DNA of 64,000 nucleotides from JAGVSR01 sp963750715 (GCA_963750715.1 CAVVRP010000012.1:496001-560000), one strand, 5' to 3'. Shown: positions 28,965 to 38,222, numbered from the stretch's first letter. Numbers and translations are program-made. The notes: generated by a model not told the origin, from the letters alone.

Positions 28965-28987
28965 TTTGCATGCTATAAGGCTGCAAA
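28965..28987 (+). promoter_or_regulatory. Inverted repeat around a -10-like element upstream of puuR
   Basis: TTTGCA (28965-28970) and TGCAAA (28982-28987) flank TATAAG (28974-28979), 30 bp before the GTG start of the PuuR-like gene. An 8-bp palindrome TTGATCAA lies at 28938-28945 in the same divergent region. Either could be an autoregulatory operator. No good -35 is visible. Confidence 0.4.
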
Positions 28988-29016
28988 TTCCACTGCCACG
29001 ACCCCGGAGACCCCTC

Positions 29017-29625
29017 GTGAGACCCAACATCAAGCAAGAACCGCAGCATGAAACCTCGCGCGATAGTGCGAGCGCAGCGCAGTTCGACGTCGGCGCGCGG
29101 CTGAAGGCCTTGCGCACGGCAAGAGAACTGAGCCAGCGGGATCTGGCGTCGCGCGCCGGCATCACGAACGGCATGATCAGTATGATCGAGCAGAACAAGC
29201 ATAGCCCGTCGGTTGCCACCCTGAGCCGCCTGACGGATGCGCTCGGCGTCTCGTTCGCAGATTTTTTCTCGCTCGATGTCGAACGGGCGCCGAAGGTATT
29301 CTACGGACGCGAGGAAATGCTGCGCGTCACGGAGGGCAAGGTGCAATTCTCGGTCGTTGCCGGCGAACGCCGCGATAAGGTCCTCCAGATGCTTTACGAA
29401 ATCTATGAGCCTGGCGGCGATACCGGCTCTGAAATGCTGACCCACCGGGGCGAAGAAGGCGGCATCGTCCTTGATGGCCATGTCGAATTGACGGTCGGTG
29501 ACCAGAGCCGCGTCCTCAGCCAGGGCGACTCTTACTACTTCGAGAGCACCATTCCCCACCGCTTCCACAATGTCGGCAAGAAGCGCGCTGTAATCATCAG
29601 CGCCTGCACGCCGCCGCTGTTGTAA
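29017..29625 (+). CDS. puuR: XRE-family regulator with cupin domain (PuuR-like)
   Basis: 202-aa protein starting at GTG 29017 (GGAGA six bases upstream). Residues 25-80 form an XRE helix-turn-helix (GARLKALRTARELSQRDLAS, then AGITNGMISMIEQNKHSPSV). Residues from about 115 form a cupin sensor domain (EPGGDTGSEMLTHRGEEGG; SYYFESTIPHRFHN). PuuR of E. coli has this architecture and represses putrescine-use genes, so this protein may govern the surrounding amine genes. It is divergent from gcdH. Confidence 0.85.
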   Translation: MRPNIKQEPQHETSRDSASAAQFDVGARLKALRTARELSQRDLASRAGITNGMISMIEQNKHSPSVATLSRLTDALGVSFADFFSLDVERAPKVFYGREEMLRVTEGKVQFSVVAGERRDKVLQMLYEIYEPGGDTGSEMLTHRGEEGGIVLDGHVELTVGDQSRVLSQGDSYYFESTIPHRFHNVGKKRAVIISACTPPLL

Positions 29626-29643
29626 TCACGGCCCATCTCAAAA

Positions 29644-29684
29644 AGCCCCTCACCCCAGAGCCCACTCCCCAGGGGAGAGGGGCT
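29644..29684 (+). terminator. Inverted repeat downstream of puuR
   Basis: AGCCCCTC (29644-29651) pairs with GAGGGGCT (29677-29684). The loop is C-rich. It lies 18 bp past the puuR stop, without a T run after it; a run of A precedes it, so it could terminate minus-strand transcripts. Similar CCCCTCACCCC-type palindromes recur between genes in rhizobial genomes. The remaining stretch to 29,842 shows nothing else. Confidence 0.45.
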
Positions 29685-29842
29685 CGAACATGCTCGGACA
29701 ACATACCCACTCACGTCATGACCGACTTGGCCCGGCCATCCAGGTAGGTTGCTCGAATGATGCGCGTGAAACTCGATTGCCGAGCCAAGCCTGGCCATGG
29801 AGTTGTTTAGCGAAAGTCGGGCGGCGGACACCGCGTGCTCGA

Positions 29843-30649
29843 TCAATCCCGGTCAATAAGGAAGTTACGCGCCTTGCCGCCTTCCGGCGCCGGCAGCGCC
29901 TCCGCCTCGTCCTTCAGTTGCACGCCTGACAGCTGGCGGCGCCTCGCCTCGCTGATGAGGTAATGCAGCTTGTAGGCGGCCTCCTCATACGACAGGCCCT
30001 CGGACCGCACATTCGAAATGCAGTTGCGGTCGGCGTCGGTTGCGCCGACACGGGGCCGATACGTGAGATAAAGGCCAAGACTATCCGGTGAACTGAGGCC
30101 CGGCCGCTCGCCGATCAGCATGACCGCGATCTCGGCCTTGAGCAGCTCGCCGATTTCGTCGCCAACTGCCACCCGCCCCTGCTCCACCACGCACACGGGA
30201 GCGCATGTCCATCCCTCGCGCTCGACGTGGGGACGCAGCGTTTCGAGGAAGGCAACAGCATTGGCCTCGATTGCAAACGCCGACAGTCCATCCGCGACGA
30301 TGAAGGCGATGTCGCAAGGCGGTTGATTTCGTTCGACCAGGAGTTGCCGCGAACCATCGTCGAGCCGGCGACCGAGATCGGGCCGCTGGAGATAGGTCGG
30401 CCGGTCAGGGGCCGCGCTCTTCAGCATGAGCACTTCGCCCCAGCGACGGCGAAGCTCGCCCGCGACCTGATCATTGTCCAGCTTGTGATGCACGGCATTG
30501 CGCGCCCGCGCATGCGCCAGCTGGAACTCCAGATGATTGTTCGTCGGGATGCTGATTCCGGTCCGACCCAGCGCAATGCGCGCGGGCGTGTGCCGGCGCA
30601 GATGCGTCCACGGATTGGAAATCGTGATCCTGCGGTTGTCGTCGGTCAT
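29843..30649 (-). CDS. eutC: Ethanolamine ammonia-lyase small subunit
   Basis: 268-aa EutC. Recognisable segments are the N-terminal WTHLRRHTPARIALGRTG, AFIVADGLSAFAIEAN in the middle and the C-terminal RPRVGATDADRNCISNV followed by YLISEARRRQLSG. With EutB it forms the adenosylcobalamin-dependent lyase that converts ethanolamine to acetaldehyde and ammonia. It starts 19 bp after the eutB stop. No shell-protein or reactivase genes are adjacent. Confidence 0.95.
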   Translation of the reverse strand: MTDDNRRITISNPWTHLRRHTPARIALGRTGISIPTNNHLEFQLAHARARNAVHHKLDNDQVAGELRRRWGEVLMLKSAAPDRPTYLQRPDLGRRLDDGSRQLLVERNQPPCDIAFIVADGLSAFAIEANAVAFLETLRPHVEREGWTCAPVCVVEQGRVAVGDEIGELLKAEIAVMLIGERPGLSSPDSLGLYLTYRPRVGATDADRNCISNVRSEGLSYEEAAYKLHYLISEARRRQLSGVQLKDEAEALPAPEGGKARNFLIDRD

Positions 30650-30668
30650 GGAGCGCCTCGCCCAACGA

Positions 30669-32057
30669 TCAAAGATGCATCAGAGCAGACTGGAACGCGC
30701 TCGGCACCTGGTCGGCCAGCCGCAAATCCCCGCCCGGTTCGAAAATCCTGTGCTCATGCAGCCACGCCTCGAATTCCGGCGACGGCCGGGAGCCCAGAAC
30801 CTTGCGCACATAGAGCGCGTCATGGAACGACGTCGTCTGGTAGTTGAGCATGACATCGTCGGACCCGGGAATGCCCATGATGAAGTTGATGCCGGCCACC
30901 GCGAGGAGCGTCAGCAGCACGTCCATGTCGTTCTGGTCGGCTTCGGCGTGGTTCGTGTAGCAGATGTCGCATCCCATCGGCACGCCCAGCAGCTTGCCGC
31001 AGAAATGGTCCTCCAGACCCGCGCGGACGATCTGGCGGCCGTCGTAGAGGTATTCAGGCCCGATGAAGCCAACGACCGTGTTGACCAGCAGCGGCTTGAA
31101 CTTGCGTGCAACTGCGTAGGCGCGGGCTTCGATGGTTTGCTGATCGGCGCCGTGGTGGGCATTGGCCGAGAGAGCGCTGCCCTGCCCGGTCTCGAAGTAC
31201 ATGACGTTGTTGCCGATGGTGCCGCGCTGCAGCGACAGCCCCGCCTCGTAGCCTTCCTGAAGCACCTTAAGGTCGATACCGAAGCTCGCGTTGGCCGCCT
31301 CGGTTCCCGCAATTGACTGGAACACGAGATCGAGCGGCGCGCCGCGGTTGATCGCCTCGATGCTGGTCGTCACGTGCGTAAGGATGCAGGACTGCGTCGG
31401 AATGTTGTAGCGCGAAATGATCTGATCCAGCATTTCGACCAGCGTTATCACGGCCTGCACGCTGTCGGTCGCCGGATTGATGCCGATCACGGCATCGCCA
31501 CTCCCGTAGAGAAGCCCGTCGACGATGCTGGCGGCGATGCCGGCCGGATCGTCGGTCGGATGATTGGGTTGCAGACGCGTCGACATATGGCCCTTGAGGC
31601 CGATCGTATTGCGGAAACGAGTCACCACGCGGCATTTCTGCGAGACCAGAATGAGATCCTGCACGCGCATGATCTTGGAAACAGCCGCGACCATCTCCGG
31701 CGTCAGTCCCGGCGCGAGTGCGGACAGTGTCGATTCCTCGGCGTAGTCCGAGAGCAGCCAGTCGCGGAAGCCGCCGACCGTGAGATGCGATACCGGCTTG
31801 AAGGCTGCCTTGTCGTGGTCGTCGATGATGAGACGTGTCACCTCGTCGGTGTCATAGGGAACGACATGCTCCCCGAGGAATACGGGCAACGGCACGTCGG
31901 CAAGCGCCAGCTGAGCGGCCGCACGCTGTTCGTCGTTTTCGGCGGCCACGCCCGCGAGCTGATCGCCGGACCGCAACGGCGTCGCCTTTGCCATCAAATC
32001 CTTGAGGCAGGAAAAGACATAGCGCGTGTTGCCGATGACGTGGGCATAGCTCGACAT
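30669..32057 (-). CDS. eutB: Ethanolamine ammonia-lyase large subunit
   Basis: 462-aa catalytic subunit from ATG 32057 (MSSYAHVIGNTRYVF). It contains the TIM-barrel sequence features of the family, including LNPHHGADQ-like ANAHHGADQQTIEARAY, YFETGQGSALS and the C-terminal MGIPGSDDVMLNYQTTSFHD. The radical reaction needs adenosylcobalamin, consistent with a B12-using organism (see metH). No cobalamin riboswitch is visible in the 250 bp upstream. Lone eutBC pairs are known in several soil proteobacteria. Confidence 0.95.
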   Translation of the reverse strand: MSSYAHVIGNTRYVFSCLKDLMAKATPLRSGDQLAGVAAENDEQRAAAQLALADVPLPVFLGEHVVPYDTDEVTRLIIDDHDKAAFKPVSHLTVGGFRDWLLSDYAEESTLSALAPGLTPEMVAAVSKIMRVQDLILVSQKCRVVTRFRNTIGLKGHMSTRLQPNHPTDDPAGIAASIVDGLLYGSGDAVIGINPATDSVQAVITLVEMLDQIISRYNIPTQSCILTHVTTSIEAINRGAPLDLVFQSIAGTEAANASFGIDLKVLQEGYEAGLSLQRGTIGNNVMYFETGQGSALSANAHHGADQQTIEARAYAVARKFKPLLVNTVVGFIGPEYLYDGRQIVRAGLEDHFCGKLLGVPMGCDICYTNHAEADQNDMDVLLTLLAVAGINFIMGIPGSDDVMLNYQTTSFHDALYVRKVLGSRPSPEFEAWLHEHRIFEPGGDLRLADQVPSAFQSALMHL

Positions 32058-32309
32058 TCCGGTCCTCCCTCTTCGACATACCAATACTGGCAGCGTTGAC
32101 TGCGGCTTCGCAAGCCGGAGACGCGCCTAAAGTTCACTTGGCCTCGAATAAAGACTAACACATTAGCCGCGCTCCGGCTTGACATCATGCCGTTAGCAAT
32201 CTCCGTGACGCCACCGGTCCCGCGCCCTAGAGTGGAATCGAACGGGGTTCGCAGTCAGCCAGCGTCCGAAACCCCGATCGTCGCTTCGACACGACAACAA
32301 AGCCGCGAC

Positions 32310-34970
32310 ATGAAGCCAGACCTCCCCCAACCCATCCGCCTCAAGGACTACCGTCCCCCGTCTCACCTGATCGAGAGGGTCGACCTCGACGTCACCTTGC
32401 ACCCCACGCGCGCAAAAGTGCGCGCCCGGTTGAAAATCCGGCCTAATCCGGCGGTCGACGTATTAGCGAACATGCTTCACCTTGACGGCGAACTGCTGGA
32501 ACTGGCAAGCATCTCAATCAACCGGACGAAGCTCGAACCAGAGGATTTCACTGTAACGGACAGCGGGCTGACCCTGCTTGACCCGCCTGCCGGTCCGTTC
32601 ACTTTGGAGACGACCGTCTTTATCAATCCTGACACCAACAAGGCCCTCCAGGGTCTCTACCGTTCGCGCGGGGTTTACTGCACGCAATGCGAGGCGGAAG
32701 GATTCCGCCGCATTACCTACTTCCTCGATCGGCCCGACGTCCTGTCGGTCTACTCCTGTCGCATCGAGACCAGCATCGACGAGGCGCCCATTCTGCTCGC
32801 GAACGGCAACCCGGTGGAGCGCGGCACGCTCGATCACGGCAAGCGCCACTACGCAATCTGGAAGGACCCCCATCCCAAGCCCTGCTACCTGTTCGCCCTC
32901 GTTGGCGGCAACCTGTCGTCAATCGCGTCCGATTTCAAAACTATGTCGGGCCGCGACGTCGACCTTCGCATTTACATCGAACACGGCAAGGAATCTCGCG
33001 CAGCCTGGGCCATGGATGCGCTGAAGCGCTCCATGCGATGGGACGAGAAGCGTTTCGGCCGCGAATACGATCTCGACGTCTTCAATATCGTCGCCGTGTC
33101 GGATTTTAACATGGGCGCGATGGAGAACAAGGGCCTCAACATCTTCAACGACCGACTGATATTGGCGTCTCAGGACACGGCGACCGACGCGAACTTCGAA
33201 TCCATCGAAAGTGTCGTTGCTCACGAGTACTTCCACAATTGGACCGGCAACCGCATCACCTGCCGGGACTGGTTCCAGCTTTGCCTGAAGGAAGGGCTGA
33301 CCGTTTACCGCGATCAAGAGTTCTCGGGCGACGAGCGAAACGCGGCCGTGCAGCGCATTCTCGATGTCCGCCAGCTTCGCGCCCATCAGTTCCCGGAGGA
33401 CGCCGGCCCCCTCGCCCACCCGGTCCGGCCCAGCAGTTACATCGAGATCAACAATTTCTACACCGCGACCGTCTACGAGAAAGGCGCCGAACTTGTCCGC
33501 ATGATCGAGGCCATCCTCGGCCGCGAAGCCTTTCGCGCGGGCATGGATCTCTACTTCGCCCGTCACGATGGCGATGCGGCAACGATCGAGGATTTCATAA
33601 CGTCCTTCGAGGATGCCAGCGGCCGCGACCTGTCGCAGTTCAAGCTCTGGTACAGCCAGGCGGGCACGCCCGAGATCGTCTGCTCGTTCATCTACGACAA
33701 GGCGCACAAGACAGCCGAGCTCAAGGTCGAGCAAGTCCTGCCCTCGACACCGGGCGAAACCAAAAAGCAACCGCTGCACATTCCCATCCGGATCGGCCTT
33801 CTCGGCGCCAACCGGCATGAAATTCCGCTTCTGGACGAAGCCGGTCGGCCCATTGCAGATGGCGTGCTCCATCTCACCAAGCGCACTCAGACGTTCCGAT
33901 TCTCACAGGTGCCATCGCGGCCAGTACCGTCGCTGCTGCGTGGCTTCTCGGCCCCAGTAAAAACGACGATCGATCTCGCCGATCGGGAGCTCGAATTCCT
34001 GATGGCCAACGATACCGACCTGTTCAACCGCTGGCAGGCCGCCAATACGTTCGCAACCCGGACGTTGATGCAGATTGTCGACATTCTCGCGCAGGGCAAG
34101 CGCGCCGCCCGCGGTCACTCCTACGCCCGCGCGCTCGGAGCCTCCCTCAGAGACGAGGCGCTGGCGCCGGCGTACCGGGCCGAGATCCTCAAGCTGCCCT
34201 CCCAATCGGATATCGCGCGCGAGATCGCGCGGAACGTCGATCCCGACCTCATTCATCGTGCTCATCAGCAGTTGTCCCGCCAGATCGCGGCCATGCTGGG
34301 GGATACGCTGGAGGAGTTGTATGCCGAAATGGCGCCGCGCGGCGCGTTCTCGCCCGATGCCAAGCAGGCGGGTCGAAGGTCATTGCGCAATGCCGTGTTG
34401 ACGCTTCTCACCGCGCGTCGCGAACCCGAGGATATCACCCGCCTCTGGAAGCATTTTTCCAAGGCCTCCAACATGACCGACGAAGCACACGCCCTGATGA
34501 TTTTGGCAGGCCTGGAAGTTCCCGAGCGTACCAGGGCGCTGGCCCAGTTCCACGACAAATGGAAGGGCGACCACCTGGTGATTGATATGTGGTTCGCGGC
34601 GCAGGCCCAGTCGCATCGGGTCGAAACCCTTGACGAAGTCCGGGCCCTGACCGCGCACTCGCTGTACGACAACAAGACTCCCAACAAGGTCCGCGCGCTT
34701 ATCGGCGTGTTCGCCATGCAGAACCCCGTCCAGTTCAATCGACCCGATGGTCTAGGCCACCAGTTCGTCGCCGAGCAGGTGGTGGCGCTCGATCATTTCA
34801 ATCCGCAGATCGCCGCCCGGATGCTGGGGTGCTTCCGCAGCTGGAAGTCCATGGAAAGCGGCCGACGCTCATCCGCCCGCAAGGCCCTGCAGACGGTGGC
34901 CAATACCGAGAATATTTCCCGAGATGTCTATGAAATAGTGACAAAAATGCTGAGTGGCGGGGCAACGTGA
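32310..34970 (+). CDS. pepN: Aminopeptidase N
   Basis: 886-aa M1-family zinc aminopeptidase from ATG 32310 (MKPDLPQPIRLKDYRPP). Exopeptidase motif GAMEN near residue 269 and zinc site HEYFHNW (HEXXH) near 305, with the second Glu ligand in LKEGLTVYRDQEF. The C-terminal helical domains are complete. It releases N-terminal amino acids from peptides in the cytoplasm. The frame extends upstream to 32187 but that part has no PepN similarity. It stands alone, divergent from eutBC. Confidence 0.95.
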   Translation: MKPDLPQPIRLKDYRPPSHLIERVDLDVTLHPTRAKVRARLKIRPNPAVDVLANMLHLDGELLELASISINRTKLEPEDFTVTDSGLTLLDPPAGPFTLETTVFINPDTNKALQGLYRSRGVYCTQCEAEGFRRITYFLDRPDVLSVYSCRIETSIDEAPILLANGNPVERGTLDHGKRHYAIWKDPHPKPCYLFALVGGNLSSIASDFKTMSGRDVDLRIYIEHGKESRAAWAMDALKRSMRWDEKRFGREYDLDVFNIVAVSDFNMGAMENKGLNIFNDRLILASQDTATDANFESIESVVAHEYFHNWTGNRITCRDWFQLCLKEGLTVYRDQEFSGDERNAAVQRILDVRQLRAHQFPEDAGPLAHPVRPSSYIEINNFYTATVYEKGAELVRMIEAILGREAFRAGMDLYFARHDGDAATIEDFITSFEDASGRDLSQFKLWYSQAGTPEIVCSFIYDKAHKTAELKVEQVLPSTPGETKKQPLHIPIRIGLLGANRHEIPLLDEAGRPIADGVLHLTKRTQTFRFSQVPSRPVPSLLRGFSAPVKTTIDLADRELEFLMANDTDLFNRWQAANTFATRTLMQIVDILAQGKRAARGHSYARALGASLRDEALAPAYRAEILKLPSQSDIAREIARNVDPDLIHRAHQQLSRQIAAMLGDTLEELYAEMAPRGAFSPDAKQAGRRSLRNAVLTLLTARREPEDITRLWKHFSKASNMTDEAHALMILAGLEVPERTRALAQFHDKWKGDHLVIDMWFAAQAQSHRVETLDEVRALTAHSLYDNKTPNKVRALIGVFAMQNPVQFNRPDGLGHQFVAEQVVALDHFNPQIAARMLGCFRSWKSMESGRRSSARKALQTVANTENISRDVYEIVTKMLSGGAT

Positions 34971-35037
34971 TCTTGGTGCTTGACCACCATTTATTCTCCC
35001 TCGACAGGCGAGTCGCGAATCAGTGAACTAAGGGTAT

Positions 35038-35063
35038 GATTCGGTATCCGGGCGTGCCGAATC
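35038..35063. repeat. Inverted repeat between pepN and the kinase gene
   Basis: GATTCGG (35038-35044) and CCGAATC (35057-35063) form a 7-bp stem with a 12-base loop, 68 bp after pepN and 44 bp before the kinase start. No T run follows. Function unknown. Confidence 0.35.
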
Positions 35064-35106
35064 GCGCGGGGCGAAGCAAGGCAACAATTCAAACAGGGTG
35101 ATTAGG

Positions 35107-36210
35107 ATGGCGTGGACTTCGTCCGCCTATCCGCGGGAATCTTCTGTTCTGAGACAGAAGCTCGCCGGAGGCCGCAACTCACTCAACAAAGTCCTCGATC
35201 AACTCAACATCGAAGCTATTACGATTTTGCGCATTTGCGCGGTGCTGCACCTGGCGGCACTTTCGGTGTCCGTCCTCACGCCCTCAGAGCAACCGCCGAT
35301 CCTCCTCGTCGCGACCGGTCTTGCCCTTACGGTTCTTGCCCTGCTGCAGGTGGATGTCGATTTGGCCGTCCAGCGCTCTCCGGAACTCGATAACGGCGGT
35401 ACTCCTTTCGTGGACCACGATGCGGCGCAGGCCTTCAACCTCGTCCAGGAGCAGCAATCGCAGCGTCTCGTGGAACTCGCCGATGCGGCGACCCGCGCCC
35501 GGCGCATGGCGGAACAGCGCAGCCAGACCTGGGCCGATCTCATGGCTCGCGTCAGTCACGAACTTCGCACACCGCTCAACGCCGTCATCGGCTTCTCCGA
35601 CATCATGAATGGCGAATTGCTGGGACCTCTGGGTCACGATCGTTACCGGGAATACACCCGCCACATCCGCGACAGCGGACATGAGCTTCTCAAGTCGACA
35701 GAAGATACGCTGGCTCTGACCGGCCTTCTGGCCCAGCCCGACGAAGCACCTGCCCCGGTTGCCTTGCAACTCGATCTGCTGATCGCCGACGCGTGGATCT
35801 TCATCCGCCAAGGACTGGAAAGCCGCGACGTTACGCTGGAGATCAACATGTCAAAGCGCGTTGAGATCTACGGCGAGCGCAGGCCGATGCGGCAGGTATT
35901 CATAAACCTCCTGAAGGAAGCGACCCTGCGCGCTGATGGCGTCGGCATCATAAACATCTCGAGCGTTGTGACGGGCGATTTCCTCGAACTAAAGGTCAGC
36001 GTCGCGGCTCGCCGCAGCTTCCTGGCTTACCAGGAACCCTCTCTCTCGATCTGCACAGCGCGAGCATTGCTCGAACTTCAGGGAAGCGCATTGCGCGAAT
36101 TCACTTTGCCGGATGGCACTTGGACTGCAACGACCGTGCTGCTGCACGCCGCACAGCAGGACTTCTTCACGACGCCCCTTGAAGACGTACCGGCCATACG
36201 GCTCAACTAA
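35107..36210 (+). CDS. Membrane-bound histidine kinase with degenerate catalytic domain
   Basis: 367 aa from ATG 35107. Two membrane segments lie near residues 43-60 and 66-84, a coiled coil near 115-140, then an intact H-box (MARVSHELRTPLNAVIGFSD) with His near 155. The C-terminal ATPase-like domain is poor: NLLKEATLRA stands where NLLxNAxK is expected, and no DxGxG or GxGLG glycine loops can be found. Such proteins (DivL-like) can act as sensors, phosphatases or allosteric partners rather than kinases. No response regulator gene is adjacent. The partner is unknown. Confidence 0.75.
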   Translation: MAWTSSAYPRESSVLRQKLAGGRNSLNKVLDQLNIEAITILRICAVLHLAALSVSVLTPSEQPPILLVATGLALTVLALLQVDVDLAVQRSPELDNGGTPFVDHDAAQAFNLVQEQQSQRLVELADAATRARRMAEQRSQTWADLMARVSHELRTPLNAVIGFSDIMNGELLGPLGHDRYREYTRHIRDSGHELLKSTEDTLALTGLLAQPDEAPAPVALQLDLLIADAWIFIRQGLESRDVTLEINMSKRVEIYGERRPMRQVFINLLKEATLRADGVGIINISSVVTGDFLELKVSVAARRSFLAYQEPSLSICTARALLELQGSALREFTLPDGTWTATTVLLHAAQQDFFTTPLEDVPAIRLN

Positions 36211-36258
36211 GGCGTGCTGAACTAAACGAGACCAGCGTGCGCGACAGGGGACGCCTTT

Positions 36259-36834
36259 TCAGGGTTGCTCCATCGGAACTTTGTCATCCGGTTTTTTTTC
36301 CGACGGTTCTTCGGGCGCCTCGTCGTCGGTCTTTTTGAATCGGCCCGTGCCCGGTCCGCGCTTCTTCCACCATTCAGCGAGTTGACTCCGTTCGTCGGCC
36401 GTCAGTTTGCCAGCGGCATCCAAAAAAAAGTCCTGGCCAGCAGCGCGCAACTTTGCTTGCTGCACACCGACGGCCTCGAGAGCCGCCTTCAATTTGGACG
36501 GGTCGAACGGTTCGGCAGCGAGAATTTCTGCAGCCTCCAGACGGGCCTTGACGACATCGCCGCGTAACGAGAAGACAACGGCGCGTGCGCCTTTCATGGC
36601 ATCGCGGATAGCGGCACGACGCTCCGGTGGAAGTCGCCGCGCGTAGCCGGCGAGGCCGAAATCATCGACATCTCGGAACCCACGGCCGTGGCCGTGCGGC
36701 GGACCGTGGATCCATGCCCCGGCGAATGCGCCGGCGATGGCAAGGTTGGCCGCGAGCGAAGTGACGAGCGCCCACTTCCATCGACGCGGCAACGTCGAAA
36801 ACCCGCCACTGACTTGGACAGTGTCGTCACTCAC
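36259..36834 (-). CDS. Periplasmic heavy-metal-sensor-like protein (CpxP/CnrX/ZraP group)
   Basis: 191-aa membrane-anchored protein. One transmembrane helix (WALVTSLAANLAIAGAFAGAW) is followed by a His/Gly-rich stretch (HGPPHGHGRGF) and a helical domain with the RRLPPERRAAIRDAM pattern of the heavy-metal-resistance/CpxP-like family. The C-terminus is charged and Pro/Asp/Lys rich. It overlaps the upstream gene by GTGA at 36831-36834. In rhizobia such genes follow ECF sigma factors, where the protein would sense periplasmic stress or metals. Confidence 0.75.
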   Translation of the reverse strand: MSDDTVQVSGGFSTLPRRWKWALVTSLAANLAIAGAFAGAWIHGPPHGHGRGFRDVDDFGLAGYARRLPPERRAAIRDAMKGARAVVFSLRGDVVKARLEAAEILAAEPFDPSKLKAALEAVGVQQAKLRAAGQDFFLDAAGKLTADERSQLAEWWKKRGPGTGRFKKTDDEAPEEPSEKKPDDKVPMEQP

Positions 36835-37388
36835 AGCAGTTCCTCCTCACCGGCTGGGACTGCCGTGCCCAAGACCAGATCGAAGGTATCCTCGCTGGTG
36901 TCGCTGGCGCCGCCGAGCAGGGCGCGCAGCGGATCGGCTGCGAGCATCGCGACGCCCGAAGTACCAAAAAAGATCCCGAGAACAAGCGATGCCACCAGCA
37001 CGCCCGCTACCGGCCAGGCATCATGATCACGCACCTTTGGGCGTCGCGGCACCGACGGCCTCACGTTTCCCACTAGTGGTGCAGGCCTGCCAATTGCGAA
37101 CGCTCTACCCCTCGTGGCGACAGGAGCACTTTCAATGGCGACGTGACCCTGCAGACGATCGCTGAGTGCCGCGACACACTGAACAGGATATTCCGGAGCC
37201 TGATCAAGTAGCCGGTCGAGAGCTGCTGCGTCCGCAAGCGCCGCCCGCGCCTCGGCGCTTTCAGAGATCAGCGCGGCAAATCGAGCACGCATATGCAGAG
37301 GCCAACGCGTCCGATCGGCGCCGTACGTGTCGAGCGTATTGCGAAACGCCGCGAGATCGTTTCCAGGTGTGGTCGTTCCGTTCGCCAT
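36831..37388 (-). CDS. Membrane protein in the sigma-factor operon, possible anti-sigma factor
   Basis: 185 aa. A cytoplasmic N-terminal part (about 115 residues, with the TLDTYGADRTRWP motif near residue 18) is followed by a single membrane helix (AGVLVASLVLGIFFGTSG near 128-145) and a short acidic tail. Cytoplasmic helices plus one membrane span, located right after an ECF sigma gene, is the usual plan for an anti-sigma factor, but no zinc-anti-sigma HxxxCxxC motif is present. Assignment is from context only. Confidence 0.6.
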   Translation of the reverse strand: MANGTTTPGNDLAAFRNTLDTYGADRTRWPLHMRARFAALISESAEARAALADAAALDRLLDQAPEYPVQCVAALSDRLQGHVAIESAPVATRGRAFAIGRPAPLVGNVRPSVPRRPKVRDHDAWPVAGVLVASLVLGIFFGTSGVAMLAADPLRALLGGASDTSEDTFDLVLGTAVPAGEEELL

Positions 37389-37423
37389 CTCATCCAGGTC
37401 CGTTCAACAGTCTACCGCCGCCA

Positions 37424-38074
37424 TCATGTCTCCGTGTCGGGCAAAAGCGCCCGCCAATCCGCAGCCAGCGTGGCTTTGAGGCTTCGCCGGGCCCGGCCGA
37501 GGAGCGACTCGACGGCTTCGTCCGAAACCTCCAGCAAGGCTCCGACCTCGACCATGCTCAAACCCTCGTAGTGAAACAACGTCAACGCGATGCGCTGGCG
37601 CTCGGGCAGCCCCTGCAGAGCCGCCGAAACGCGTTCGGCCAGATGCTGCTGCTCCAGCCCCAGTTGCTGACTTGCGGGCTCGGCTTTCTCGGGAACCTCG
37701 TCCGTCACGTCGACGCGACGGCGGGATCGCACCCTGTCGATGCACAGGTTAGAAGCCACCCGCCGCAACCAGGGCCTGAGGCCGGACGGGCCAATCTCAA
37801 TAGCGCCGCCTGAGCGCCATAGGCGCAGGAATGTTTCCTGCGCGATGTCCTCCGCCTCCGCGTCGTCACCAAGTATCCGCCGGGCAAGCCCGGTTACCGG
37901 GCCGAGGTGGCGATCGCAGACGATCCGGAACGCGGCAGCATCACGCTCGGCGATCCTCGCCAGGAGGGCGCCGTCTTCCGCACTCTCTGCGCCGCGCCAG
38001 GCCCGGCTGTCCGGCCCTGGTCCAGAAACATCAGGCGGCACGATCACCCTCTGTACATGTGCATGGCAGCCCAC
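37424..38074 (-). CDS. ECF-type RNA polymerase sigma factor
   Basis: Up to 216 aa (GTG start at 38074; a later start near residue 29 is possible). Region 2 is visible as DAAAFRIVCDRHLGPVTGLA then EDIAQETFLRLWRSG near residue 75, and region 4 as LPERQRIALTLFHYEGLSM with VSDEAVESLLGRARRSLK. It would direct RNA polymerase to a small regulon controlled by the two membrane proteins encoded downstream. Its own target promoters were not identified in the window. Confidence 0.88.
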   Translation of the reverse strand: MGCHAHVQRVIVPPDVSGPGPDSRAWRGAESAEDGALLARIAERDAAAFRIVCDRHLGPVTGLARRILGDDAEAEDIAQETFLRLWRSGGAIEIGPSGLRPWLRRVASNLCIDRVRSRRRVDVTDEVPEKAEPASQQLGLEQQHLAERVSAALQGLPERQRIALTLFHYEGLSMVEVGALLEVSDEAVESLLGRARRSLKATLAADWRALLPDTET

Positions 38075-38222
38075 GTCATCACCGTAGCATTATGCCGGAC
38101 CGCCCGGCTCGCGTCATTACCGCCGGGTCCAAAGCACCCGGGCCTCCGGCCCTCGCCCCTCAAGGGCGTATACCGAGAAGACGAAATGGGCGGCCATATC
38201 CGTCGCGGCACCCATCGGCCGC

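Noticed and set aside
32058..32309. Possible cobalamin riboswitch upstream of eutB
   Set aside because: No B12-box-like conserved element or long structured leader could be seen; the same holds before the metH operon.
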